Shown here: positions 23,966 to 32,310 of the stretch, in pieces
Layout: each line of letters opens with the position of its first letter
Position numbering within the stretch: position 1 is the stretch's first letter
Assembly (NCBI RefSeq): GCF_009861525.1
Contig: NZ_WVHL01000005.1
Span: 3,038,001-3,102,000, forward strand
Source of the DNA: Pseudomonas sp. LD120
GTDB taxonomy: Bacteria; Pseudomonadota; Gammaproteobacteria; Pseudomonadales; Pseudomonadaceae
Length of the DNA stretch: 64,000 nucleotides
Reading direction: 5' to 3'
The notes under the pieces: model-generated
Told to the model about the DNA's origin: nothing
The model's input: only the letters and a program-made list of their open reading frames with translations
Databases searched by the model: none
Program-made: the position numbers and the translations under genes

Positions 23966-26289
23966 TGGCCACTTCGACCTTCGAACGCGGGCTCAAGCGT
24001 TACCGTTTCTGGCTGTTTGCCCTGGTGCTGGCGCTGGTCGCGGGGTTGTCCTGGGGGATCCCCTCGATCCGCTTCGCCGCCGACTACCGGGCGTTTTTTC
24101 CCGAGGGCGAAAAAACCGTCGAGCAACTGGACGCCCTGCACCGGCAGTTCGGCAAGTCCGACACCCTGTTGTTCGTGATCAAGAACCCCAAGGGCACGGT
24201 GTTTACCCGCGAGTACCTGGAGCAGTTGCATCAGCTGACGCAACAGGCCTGGCACATTCCCCACGCCTATCGGGTGGACTCGGTAACCAACTTCCAGCAT
24301 GTGTTCGCCGAAGGCGACACCGTGCATGTCGAGGCCCTGGTGCGCGAGCCCATGGACCTGACGCCGGCTCACATCGAGTTGATGGAGCGCCTGGGACGCA
24401 ATGACATCGAACTGGTCAAGCGCCTGGTGTCCAGCGATGGCCAGACCCTGGGCGTGCTGGTCACCCTGCAGTTTCCGCCGCAGACCCTGGACGCGGCGCT
24501 GGCCGCCACCGCCGAAGGCCAGCGGCTGCTGGATGACTTCGCGCGCAACAACCCCGGCCTGGAAGTGCACCTGACCGGGCTGGCGGCGGTAGAGGCGGCC
24601 TATCCGGCGGCGGCGCAGCAGGACATGGCGGTGCTGACCCCGCTGATGTACCTGATCATTCTCCTGGCCAGCGTACTGATGCTGCGCAGCATCGGCGCGC
24701 TGCTGGTGGTGTTGATCGCCATCAGCCTGGCCACCGCCGCGACCCTGGGCGCCAGCGGTTGGCTGGGGTTCGAGGCGACCGCGCTGACCGGCCTGCTGCC
24801 GACCATTGTCCTGGCGACCTCGGTGGCGGAGATCATGCACGTGCTGTCCGCCGCGCGGCAGATGAGTGGCCAGTACGGCGAGCGCCGGGTGGACCTGGCC
24901 TGCGCGGCGATCAGGGACACCATCAAGCCCATCGCCATTGGCACGGCGACCAATGCCGTGGGTTTCTACAGCCTGGTGTTCGCCGCGTCGCCGCCCTACA
25001 AGGAGTTCGGGGTGCTGGCGGCCATCGGTGCGGTCATGGCGTTGCTGGTGACCCTGTCGGTGGCCGCGGTGCTGATCCCGCTGCTGCGGCTCAAGCCGCT
25101 CGAAGGGGCTGCCAGGCGGCGCTATTCGCTGTACATGGAGCCCTTGTTGCGCTACCCGAAGCTGTGGCTGCTGGGGTTCGTGGTGCTGTTCATGCTGGCG
25201 ATCGAGCCGGCGCGCCACAACCTGATCAATGACCGGATCGTCGAGAACTTCGACACCAGCATCCCGGTGCGCAACGCCACCGAGTTCGCCATGGACAACC
25301 TGTCCGGGATCTATCGCCTGGAATATGTCGCCACCTCGGCCAAGGGCGATATTTCCGATCCGGCCTTTCTCGTCGAACTGGACCGTTTCGCCCAGTGGCT
25401 CAGGACTCAGCCGGAAGTCGATTCGGTCACCACCCTGGGCGATGCCTTGAAGAAGCTCAACCAGACCATGAACGGCGGGCAGGCCGGGGAATACCGCTTG
25501 CCCGCCGACCCGGCGTTGGCGGCACAGATGCTGCTGGTCTACGAAATGTCGCTGCCGTTCGGCCTCGACCTGGGCAGCCAGATCAACATCGACAAGTCGG
25601 CCACGCGTTTGGTGGTGACCCTGACCCGCCTCGACACCCAGCAGATCCGCGACATCAAGCAGCGGGCCGATGACTGGTGGCAGACCCATGCCGAGCGCGC
25701 GGCGCTGGTGCCGAGCCTGGGCACCGGCGAGGCGGTGGTGTTTGCCAACCTCACGCACATCAGCATCGAGTACATGGTCAATGGCCTGCTGTTCGAACTG
25801 GTGACCATCACCCTGATGGTCGCGCTGTTCCTGCGCAATGCCGGCCTGGGGCTGATCAGCATCCTGCCCAATGTTTTTCCGTTCTTCATCATGTTCGGCC
25901 TCTGGGGCCTGTGGCGCGGCGAGATCAACACCGCGGCGATCAACGTCTGCGTGGTGGTCTACGGCCTGATCGTCGAGGCCACGATCCACATCATGAGCCA
26001 CTACAAGGAGCTGCGCCTGGTGCAGGGCCACCCGCCCCGAGAGGCGCTGCGCCGGACCTATCAGCAGGTGCTGCCGTCGGTGTTCGCCAATGCGGTGATT
26101 CTCGCCTCGGGCTTCATGGTGATGACCTTGTCGCCGTTTTCGATGAATGCCGATTTCGGCCTGCTGGCGGTCATCGCGATTTTCCTCGGTCTGATCTTCG
26201 ACGCGCTGTGCCTGCCCCTGGTGCTGCTGACCTTTGACCGCTTCCTGTGGGGGCGCGCCGCCACGCGGCTGGCCATGCGCGAAGCCTGA
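23965..26289 (+). CDS. MMPL/RND-family exporter
   Basis: A 774-residue inner-membrane protein with one N-terminal membrane segment, a large periplasmic loop (FAADYRAFFPEGEKT on), a five-helix bundle around 215-400, a second segment and periplasmic loop, and a final helix bundle. This is the HpnN/MmpL-like two-repeat architecture. Such proteins move lipids or hydrophobic products across the inner membrane. It starts within the APS kinase stop (TGATG) after GGAGGG. The next two genes encode periplasmic and outer-membrane partners. Confidence 0.85.
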   Translation: MATSTFERGLKRYRFWLFALVLALVAGLSWGIPSIRFAADYRAFFPEGEKTVEQLDALHRQFGKSDTLLFVIKNPKGTVFTREYLEQLHQLTQQAWHIPHAYRVDSVTNFQHVFAEGDTVHVEALVREPMDLTPAHIELMERLGRNDIELVKRLVSSDGQTLGVLVTLQFPPQTLDAALAATAEGQRLLDDFARNNPGLEVHLTGLAAVEAAYPAAAQQDMAVLTPLMYLIILLASVLMLRSIGALLVVLIAISLATAATLGASGWLGFEATALTGLLPTIVLATSVAEIMHVLSAARQMSGQYGERRVDLACAAIRDTIKPIAIGTATNAVGFYSLVFAASPPYKEFGVLAAIGAVMALLVTLSVAAVLIPLLRLKPLEGAARRRYSLYMEPLLRYPKLWLLGFVVLFMLAIEPARHNLINDRIVENFDTSIPVRNATEFAMDNLSGIYRLEYVATSAKGDISDPAFLVELDRFAQWLRTQPEVDSVTTLGDALKKLNQTMNGGQAGEYRLPADPALAAQMLLVYEMSLPFGLDLGSQINIDKSATRLVVTLTRLDTQQIRDIKQRADDWWQTHAERAALVPSLGTGEAVVFANLTHISIEYMVNGLLFELVTITLMVALFLRNAGLGLISILPNVFPFFIMFGLWGLWRGEINTAAINVCVVVYGLIVEATIHIMSHYKELRLVQGHPPREALRRTYQQVLPSVFANAVILASGFMVMTLSPFSMNADFGLLAVIAIFLGLIFDALCLPLVLLTFDRFLWGRAATRLAMREA

Positions 26290-26320
26290 ACCCCAACCCG
26301 TACCCAGAGAGGATCCAACA

Positions 26321-27124
26321 ATGAACCGCAACGCCCTATCGAGCGCCTGCCTGTCACTCTGCGCGCTGCTGTACCAGGCGTCATTGCAGGCCAGCCCGGA
26401 GCAGGAACTGGGGCAGCAATACGCCCATCGCTGGCGCGACAGTGACCTGGGCTACCAGGACACCAGTGCCAGGATCCGCCTGACCCTGGTGGAGAAGGAG
26501 GGCGCCAGCACCGACCGCCTCATGCGCATGAACAGCTTCGAAACCGCCAGCAGCGCGGTGGGCGACAAGGTGCTGCTGACCTTCGAGGCCCCGGAGAACA
26601 TCAAGCATTCCCGGGTGCTGATCCACTCCAAGATCAAGGAAGGCGACCAGGTCTGGCTGTACCTGCCGGCCCTCAAGCGGGTCAAGCGGGTGGCGGCGGC
26701 CGACCGTTCCGGTTCGTTCTCGGGCAGCGAGTTTTCCTACGAGGACATCGGCTCGATGGAGGTCGGCAACTACGACTACCAGTGGTTGCGCGACGAGCCC
26801 TGCGGCGACTTCCAGTGCGCGGTGGTCAAGCAGGTGCCGCTGTATCCGTATTCGGGCTATTCGTCGATCTGGGTCTGGTACAACAAGATCGACTACCGGC
26901 AGATGAAGACCGAGTACTACGACCGCAAGGGCAGCAAGTTCAAGACCCTGACCCTGGGCGACTACCAGCTGTTCCTGGGGCGCTACTGGCGCGCCCTGAA
27001 CATGACCATGGTCAACCACATCACCGGTCGGCAAACCGTCCTGGTCAGTTCCGACGTGCAGTTTCGCACCGGCATCCGCGAGGACGCCTTTGAACCTGCA
27101 AGGCTTGGAAACCTGACGCAATGA
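26321..27124 (+). CDS. Outer-membrane lipoprotein-sorting-like periplasmic protein
   Basis: A 267-residue protein with a Sec-type signal (ACLSLCALLYQASLQAS), then a LolA-like beta fold (an SSAVGDKVLLTFEAP stretch; LYLPALKRVKRVA; a GSFSGSEFSYEDIGS motif typical of the 'outer membrane lipoprotein-sorting' group). It should be periplasmic and carry a lipid or hydrophobic cargo between the MMPL exporter and the outer membrane. An AGAGAGG ribosome site precedes the ATG; the stop overlaps the next start (ATGA). Confidence 0.8.
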   Translation: MNRNALSSACLSLCALLYQASLQASPEQELGQQYAHRWRDSDLGYQDTSARIRLTLVEKEGASTDRLMRMNSFETASSAVGDKVLLTFEAPENIKHSRVLIHSKIKEGDQVWLYLPALKRVKRVAAADRSGSFSGSEFSYEDIGSMEVGNYDYQWLRDEPCGDFQCAVVKQVPLYPYSGYSSIWVWYNKIDYRQMKTEYYDRKGSKFKTLTLGDYQLFLGRYWRALNMTMVNHITGRQTVLVSSDVQFRTGIREDAFEPARLGNLTQ

Positions 27125-28332
27125 ACCCAGGCAAGGGCCGGCGCAGGCTCCAGGCGTTGATGCTGGGGCTGTGCTGGAGCGTCATCCAGGCGCAGGCCGA
27201 GGCGGAGCAGGGGCTGTCGGCGAAGATCGCCCTCAAGCGCTATGTCTTCACCTCGTCGCCCGCCGACGGGGTCGACGACGACGGCCTGCCCGGCACCGCG
27301 CAACTGGGCCTGGACTATCAGTACCTGCAGAGCTGGGACAGCCTGCGCCTGCGGCTGGTGGTCAACCCGCGCTACCTCGCCAGCGCCAAGAGGGATCCGC
27401 GCCCGGACTTCTACTGGGATGAGCTGTTCGTGCTGCTGGAGCAGGACAGCCGCGAGCTCAAGGTTGGCCGGATCAAGGAACACTGGGGCGTCATGGAAAC
27501 CCGTCAGTTGGTGGACGTAATCAACACCTACGACAACCTCGACGGCCTGCAACCGGAGGAAAAACTCTCGCAGAAGGCCCTCAAGCTGGGCAGCAGCCTG
27601 GGCCCCGGGCACCTGAGCCTGTACCTGCTGGACGGTTTCGAACCGGTGCAGTTCTACCGCGAGCCGGCGCGCTTTGCCGCGTACCAGGTGCAGGCCTCGG
27701 CCGAGTACATCCACGGCGCCGACCGGGATGCGCTGGATGTGGCGGCACGCTATTTCGTTTCGCTGTCCGAGTTGGACATCGGCCTGAGCTACTTCAAGGG
27801 CACTAACCGCGCGCCGGCGTTTCGCGCAGAGGGCGACAGCCTGGTGGCCCAGTACACCGAGGTCACGCAGTGGGGGCTGGACGCCATCTGGGTCCGCGAG
27901 CAGTGGCTGTATAAGCTCGAAGCCCTGGACCAGCGGGTTTCGGACAGTGCCTACAACTCGCGCAAGCTGTCCGTCGGCCTGGAATACGCCATCACCCGGG
28001 CCTGGCGTGATGCCGACCTGAGCCTGATCGGCGAGTACCACCGCGACCAGGATCAGCGCCTGGCCCCGGTGAGCATCTTCGACCGCAAGTTCCTGCTCGG
28101 CGCGCGCCTGGAACTCAACGATGCGCACCTGTCCTCGTTGTTTCTGGGCTACACCGCGCAGGCCTCGGACCTGGGCAACAACATGCTCAGCGCCTCCCTC
28201 GACCTGGGGCTCAGCGATGCCCTGCGGGCCGGAGTCTCCGCCGTGCTGGTCAATAGCTCCAGCAGCGATGCGGTGTGGGATGCGCTGGCCAGCGACTCCC
28301 ACCTGGCCCTGGAACTTTCCTATTCATTCTGA
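27121..28332 (+). CDS. Outer-membrane beta-barrel protein (DUF1302-like)
   Basis: A 403-residue protein with a signal peptide (LMLGLCWSVIQAQA), many alternating aromatic beta-strands, and a C-terminal ELSYSF ending in phenylalanine, the usual signal for outer-membrane insertion. It follows the MMPL exporter and lipoprotein-sorting-like gene by ATGA overlap, and sets of these three types recur in proteobacteria. It probably completes a trans-envelope export path for the product or its lipid form. Confidence 0.75.
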   Translation: MNPGKGRRRLQALMLGLCWSVIQAQAEAEQGLSAKIALKRYVFTSSPADGVDDDGLPGTAQLGLDYQYLQSWDSLRLRLVVNPRYLASAKRDPRPDFYWDELFVLLEQDSRELKVGRIKEHWGVMETRQLVDVINTYDNLDGLQPEEKLSQKALKLGSSLGPGHLSLYLLDGFEPVQFYREPARFAAYQVQASAEYIHGADRDALDVAARYFVSLSELDIGLSYFKGTNRAPAFRAEGDSLVAQYTEVTQWGLDAIWVREQWLYKLEALDQRVSDSAYNSRKLSVGLEYAITRAWRDADLSLIGEYHRDQDQRLAPVSIFDRKFLLGARLELNDAHLSSLFLGYTAQASDLGNNMLSASLDLGLSDALRAGVSAVLVNSSSSDAVWDALASDSHLALELSYSF

Positions 28333-28386
28333 TCGCGCCGGTCACCACCGGGGCGATCCCATGCAGTCGCTATAAGGGGTAACGCC

Positions 28387-29556
28387 ATGGAAACGCTGCT
28401 ACAGATCATCGGCTTCGGGCCCGCCGCCCTGGGCCTGTTCATTGCCGCGGACCGCAATGGACGCCTGCAGGCATTGCTCGACGGCGGGGTGCAGGTGCAT
28501 GAGCGCAGTGCGTCCTTCAGCCAGTGGGAGTGTATGGCCTACGCCATCGAGGCCAACTCGCCGATCGCGGACTTTCTCCGGGGCATCCGCAGCGACGGGG
28601 CGTTCGCCCAGTGTCTGCGCCAGCCCCGGGTGCAGCACTGGCTGCAGCACCCGGAGCAGGTGGTGTCGCTGGTCGAAGTCTCGGCGTTCCTGCGCCAGCT
28701 GGCCCAGGTGATCCTCGATCTGTGCCGGGACCAGCCCAACGCGGCGATCCATTTTGCTCACCCGGTGGCCAGTGTCCGCAGCGCCGTCAGCGGCTTCAGC
28801 GTCCACGGCGACTGGGGCAGCAGCCACAGCCGCTACCTGGTGCTGGCCTGTGGTGCCCGGGTGCGTGACCTGCGGCCGCAGGAGGGCGCGGCGACAACTG
28901 CGAGCCTCTGCTCCGACCGGGTGTTGCGCGGGCAGGCCGACCCGCAGTTGCTGCAGGCCCTGGAGCAGGGCCTGCAACTGCTGGTGCTGGGGGGGAGCCA
29001 TAGCGCCTTCTCCGTGGTCGGCTACCTGCTGGAACGTTTTGCCGGGCGTCTGCCGGTGGGGGCGATCCAGGTGCTGTGCCGCCAGCGTCCGGCGCTGTGG
29101 TCGGCCTGCGCCGGGGTCGCGCCACCCTTGCAGGCCCGGGACCTGATCGATGAGGAAAGCGGCGAGGTCAACCGTTTCTGTGGCTTGCGCGGCGCCGCCC
29201 GCGACACCTTGCTGCAGATCGAGGCGGGGACCTGGGCCTGCGTCGAACTGCACATCGGCAGTGCCGATCCACGCCCCTGGCTCAGCCGCGGCGCGCTGCT
29301 GATCAATGCCACCGGCTACCGCCCGAGGGTGCCCGGGCTGCTGAATGCGGCGGGTGTCAGCCTGACCCTCGACCAGCGTGACGGCAATCTGTGCAAACAC
29401 CCGCGAACCCACGAACTGATGGTCGGCGGTCAGGCGCTGCCCGGGCTGTTCGGCACCGGGCTGGGTTATGCCGACCGCCGTGGCGCCACCCTGGAAGTCG
29501 GGGTCAATTTCTTTCATGGCCGGTGTGCCGGAAACATTCTGCATGCCGTGCTCTGA
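28387..29556 (+). CDS. FAD/NAD(P)-binding oxidoreductase
   Basis: A 389-residue flavoprotein. The FAD loop IIGFGPAALGLF is at the extreme N-terminus, a second nucleotide-binding loop (LLVLGGSHSAFSVVGYLLER) lies mid-protein, and an LINATGYRPRVPG motif marks the C-terminal part, as in flavin-dependent hydroxylases and related single-component oxidoreductases. It may hydroxylate or oxidise the aromatic or amine part. The 54-base upstream gap has no terminator, so it probably belongs to the same transcript. Confidence 0.7.
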   Translation: METLLQIIGFGPAALGLFIAADRNGRLQALLDGGVQVHERSASFSQWECMAYAIEANSPIADFLRGIRSDGAFAQCLRQPRVQHWLQHPEQVVSLVEVSAFLRQLAQVILDLCRDQPNAAIHFAHPVASVRSAVSGFSVHGDWGSSHSRYLVLACGARVRDLRPQEGAATTASLCSDRVLRGQADPQLLQALEQGLQLLVLGGSHSAFSVVGYLLERFAGRLPVGAIQVLCRQRPALWSACAGVAPPLQARDLIDEESGEVNRFCGLRGAARDTLLQIEAGTWACVELHIGSADPRPWLSRGALLINATGYRPRVPGLLNAAGVSLTLDQRDGNLCKHPRTHELMVGGQALPGLFGTGLGYADRRGATLEVGVNFFHGRCAGNILHAVL

Positions 29557-29592
29557 CGGCATTTCACTTCAAGCAAAGCCACGGGAGGCTGC

Positions 29593-30747
29593 ATGCATAC
29601 AGTGACTGCAACACAGTCGGAACTTCAGGCGACGCTGGCGACCCTGCCCGGCGCGGGCGGCGCGCAACCGGCGGCGCTGGACGATCTGTTGGCCAAGCTC
29701 GGGCGCCCGCAGCGGATCTACCAACTGCTCTCCTCGCGCCTGACGGTGCGCCAGGTGCTCTGGTGCCTGGCGCAACTGCTGGCCGATGAGCGCGTGGGCC
29801 AAGTGCCGGGCACGGACGCGCCGCGTTTCGTCTGGCAAGGTGCGCCGCACACGCCGGCGCCCGGGCATGGGCTGCATCTGGTCAGCGATGACTGCCTGCA
29901 ACTGAACCCGCATTTTCGCGAGATCCTCGCCGACCTCGTCAGCGACAAGCAGAACCGCTACAGCCAGTCCATCGAGACCTACGAAACCTTGATCCGTCGT
30001 TACAAGATCATGCAGAGCCTGGGCGACTTGAACCATGAGGCGCTGTTGCTGCTGGGGGACGACGCGTTGTTCTCGCTGTTTCTCGCGGTCCACGGCTACC
30101 GCCGGCAGATCGTGGTGGCGGACATCGATCCGCAGTTGCTGGCGACCATCGCCCGGGTCGCGGCGCAACAGGGCTTCGACAATATCGAGGTGGTCCACTA
30201 CGACGTCTTTGAGCCGCTGCCGCCCAGCCTGCGTGGCCGCTTCGACTGCTTCGCGGTCAATGGCTTCAAGGACCTGGGAGGCCTGCTGATGTTTGTCGGC
30301 CGCGCCCTGCAAGCACTCAAGGCACCGGCGGCGATGGCCAGTGGTTATCTGAATTTCGGCAGCCACGAGGTGCCGTCGGCGGCCCGGGTCCAGGAGGAGG
30401 CGCAGTTGTATCAGACGCTATTGCGCTTCGGCATGTACCTGGACTACTGCGTGCCCTGTCCGGAAACCCATGTCGGCCCGGATTTCGAACAGGCCTTCAG
30501 CGCCAGCGTCCGGCGCCTGGCCCAAGTGCCGCCGGCCTTGCGCCTGGCGGCCTGCGCTGTCGAGCTGCAGGGGCTGTACCGGGATTTCCAGCAACTGTCC
30601 TGGGTGCAGATGGCCAACTTCCCCGACATCCAGCTCTCGCCGCTGAAAATGGGCCGTTGCCGGGTGGTGGAGCGCAATGACCGGGAGATCTCCCGCTTCC
30701 TGCGCCTGGGGCAGTTCTATGCCGGCGGCGCCGTCGATGCTCGCTGA
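29593..30747 (+). CDS. Branched-chain polyamine synthase (BpsA)-like aminopropyltransferase
   Basis: A 384-residue protein. The core LLLLGDDALFSLFLAVHGY (about 151-169) followed by IVVADIDP matches the BpsA family, which transfers aminopropyl groups from decarboxylated SAM to spermidine. The catalytic DPPE-type motif of BpsA is not kept (the region reads FAVNGFKD), so the acceptor or the reaction may differ. GGGAGG precedes the start. An AdoMet decarboxylase gene (3904-4338) borders the locus and could supply the donor. Alternative: a general SAM-dependent alkyltransferase of unknown acceptor. Confidence 0.6.
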   Translation: MHTVTATQSELQATLATLPGAGGAQPAALDDLLAKLGRPQRIYQLLSSRLTVRQVLWCLAQLLADERVGQVPGTDAPRFVWQGAPHTPAPGHGLHLVSDDCLQLNPHFREILADLVSDKQNRYSQSIETYETLIRRYKIMQSLGDLNHEALLLLGDDALFSLFLAVHGYRRQIVVADIDPQLLATIARVAAQQGFDNIEVVHYDVFEPLPPSLRGRFDCFAVNGFKDLGGLLMFVGRALQALKAPAAMASGYLNFGSHEVPSAARVQEEAQLYQTLLRFGMYLDYCVPCPETHVGPDFEQAFSASVRRLAQVPPALRLAACAVELQGLYRDFQQLSWVQMANFPDIQLSPLKMGRCRVVERNDREISRFLRLGQFYAGGAVDAR

Positions 30748-31498
30748 GGCGCCGCGTGACCGGGTGGTGGTGCTGTCACCGCACCCGGACGACGCCGTCT
30801 GGTCGCTGGGCAGCGGTCTGGCGCCCTGGGCCGGGGGCCGGGAGATCGTGCTGCTGAGCCTGTTCGCCGGCGACGCCCCGGCAGGGCTGGCCCGGGCCCG
30901 TGCGCCGGAGCAGCGCTGGCGCTGTTTTTCCACGCCCGGGCAACGTCGCGCCGAGGATCGGCGTGCCGCCGCAGTCCTCGGCTACGGCTGTTCGAACCTG
31001 GAGGCAACGGATGGTGCATTGCGCCTGGATCAGAACGCGGGCTTTGTGCATGCCAGCCTGCAGTCGCTGTTCCTGGACAGCGCCCCGGCCTCCTGGCCAG
31101 CCCCGCAGCCTGCCCTGGTGGCTGCGCTGCAAGGCTTTCTACGGCCGCAGGATGTGGTCTGCGCGCCGCTGGCCATCGGGGGGCATGTCGACCATTGCCT
31201 GACCCATCGCCTGGCCCGCGAGCTGCCTAACCGGGTGTATTTCTACAGTGAGTTTCCCTATGCCGAACAGTGGTCGCAGCAGGCGCTGCAGGGGCATGTG
31301 CGGGCCTTGGGCCTGCAGCTGCAGGCCCGGGATATTGCCTGTTCCTGGCCGGCGTGGCGCGAGGCGGCGCTGTGCTACCGCTCCCAGGTGCTGATGCTGT
31401 TCGCCACTCAGGGCCGTTTTCTCCAGGCCTTGCAGCGTCACTGCCGTGTACAGGGGGACACGGCGTTCTGCCGGATCTGGTCGACCCGGGCGATGTAG
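30737..31498 (+). CDS. PIG-L/LmbE-family N-deacetylase
   Basis: A 253-residue protein. The zinc motif is LSPHPDDAVWSLG (His16, Asp18, Asp19) with a downstream GHVDHCLTH motif. Family members remove acetyl groups from GlcNAc-type sugars. MitC in mitomycin biosynthesis is a deacetylase of this kind acting after amino-sugar transfer. It overlaps the BpsA-like stop and is the last gene of block A. Its last 61 bases overlap, tail to tail, the glycosyltransferase gene of block B, its most likely functional partner. Confidence 0.8.
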   Translation: MLAEAPRDRVVVLSPHPDDAVWSLGSGLAPWAGGREIVLLSLFAGDAPAGLARARAPEQRWRCFSTPGQRRAEDRRAAAVLGYGCSNLEATDGALRLDQNAGFVHASLQSLFLDSAPASWPAPQPALVAALQGFLRPQDVVCAPLAIGGHVDHCLTHRLARELPNRVYFYSEFPYAEQWSQQALQGHVRALGLQLQARDIACSWPAWREAALCYRSQVLMLFATQGRFLQALQRHCRVQGDTAFCRIWSTRAM

Positions 31499-32310
31499 CG
31501 CTGCACCGAGCCGGTGGGCGAGAGCAGTTCGTCCAGGGCCAGGGCCTCGGCGATCGGTGCCTGGGCCTGGAACAGTTGCAGGTTATGCCGATGGTCCTCC
31601 CAGCGCTGGGGATTGTGATGGGACATGTGGTAACCGCAGGCGCGGGGTTCCAGGCTCAGCCTGACCCCGGCCCGCCACAAGCGGTAGCCCAGGTCCAGGT
31701 CTTCCATGCCCCAGCGTCGGCCATAAGAGGCATCGAAACCGCCGACCCGCTGCCAGTCGCCGCGGGCCACCGAGATATTGGCTCCGGCACTGGCCAGCCA
31801 TGGCCACTGGCTGGCCCGTGGATGTTCCGCGGCCTGCTCCAGGGGGTTGGCGACGACGCGCGCGCCTGCGGCTGTCCAGCGCCCGGCGAGCAAGTCGTCC
31901 ACCAGGATCGGCGGGCAGCCGGCGGTGCCCAGGGCCGGATCGCTCAGCGGGCCCAGGGCAATCAGTTCCCGCAGCCGGCCGTGTACCAGGCCGCCGTGTG
32001 CCTGCTGGGCCTGCAGGTGGGCCTCGAAGAAACCGTCCTGGACCAGGATGTCATCGTCGAGAAACAGCAGGACCTCGCCTTCGGCGACACTGGCCCCGAG
32101 ATTCCTCGCCGCTGCGCGCCCCAGGCCCGGCGAGCTGAGTAGCCGTACGTCCGGCAAGGCTTCGATCAGGGCCTGTACGGCGGGCTGGGCGGCGTCGGCG
32201 ACGATCACGGTCTCGAATTCACAGCGTGCCTGTTGGCGTTGCAGACTGGCCAGGGTCAGGCGCAGGCGCTCGGCCTTGGCATGCACCGGAACGATCACGG
32301 AGAGCAACAT
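31438..32310 (-). CDS. Family 2 glycosyltransferase
   Basis: A 290-residue GT-A glycosyltransferase. It begins LSVIVPVHAKAERL, has the metal-binding acidic triplet in LLFLDDDIL, and carries a C-terminal GFDASYGRRWGMEDLDLGYRLW motif that recalls hexosamine transferases. No membrane segment is seen, so it acts in the cytoplasm on a small acceptor. Its start overlaps the MATE stop (TGATG), and it is the last gene of block B. In mitomycin biosynthesis a GT (MitB) attaches GlcNAc to ACP-bound AHBA; the neighbouring deacetylase makes a parallel plausible. Confidence 0.8.
   Translation of the reverse strand: MLLSVIVPVHAKAERLRLTLASLQRQQARCEFETVIVADAAQPAVQALIEALPDVRLLSSPGLGRAAARNLGASVAEGEVLLFLDDDILVQDGFFEAHLQAQQAHGGLVHGRLRELIALGPLSDPALGTAGCPPILVDDLLAGRWTAAGARVVANPLEQAAEHPRASQWPWLASAGANISVARGDWQRVGGFDASYGRRWGMEDLDLGYRLWRAGVRLSLEPRACGYHMSHHNPQRWEDHRHNLQLFQAQAPIAEALALDELLSPTGSVQRYIARVDQIRQNAVSPCTRQ

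Noticed and set aside
23851..26331. An 826-residue open frame on the minus strand over the MMPL exporter gene
   Set aside because: It is the GC-bias shadow of the exporter frame: Gln/His/Arg-rich, no domain, and the plus strand gives a clear membrane transporter.
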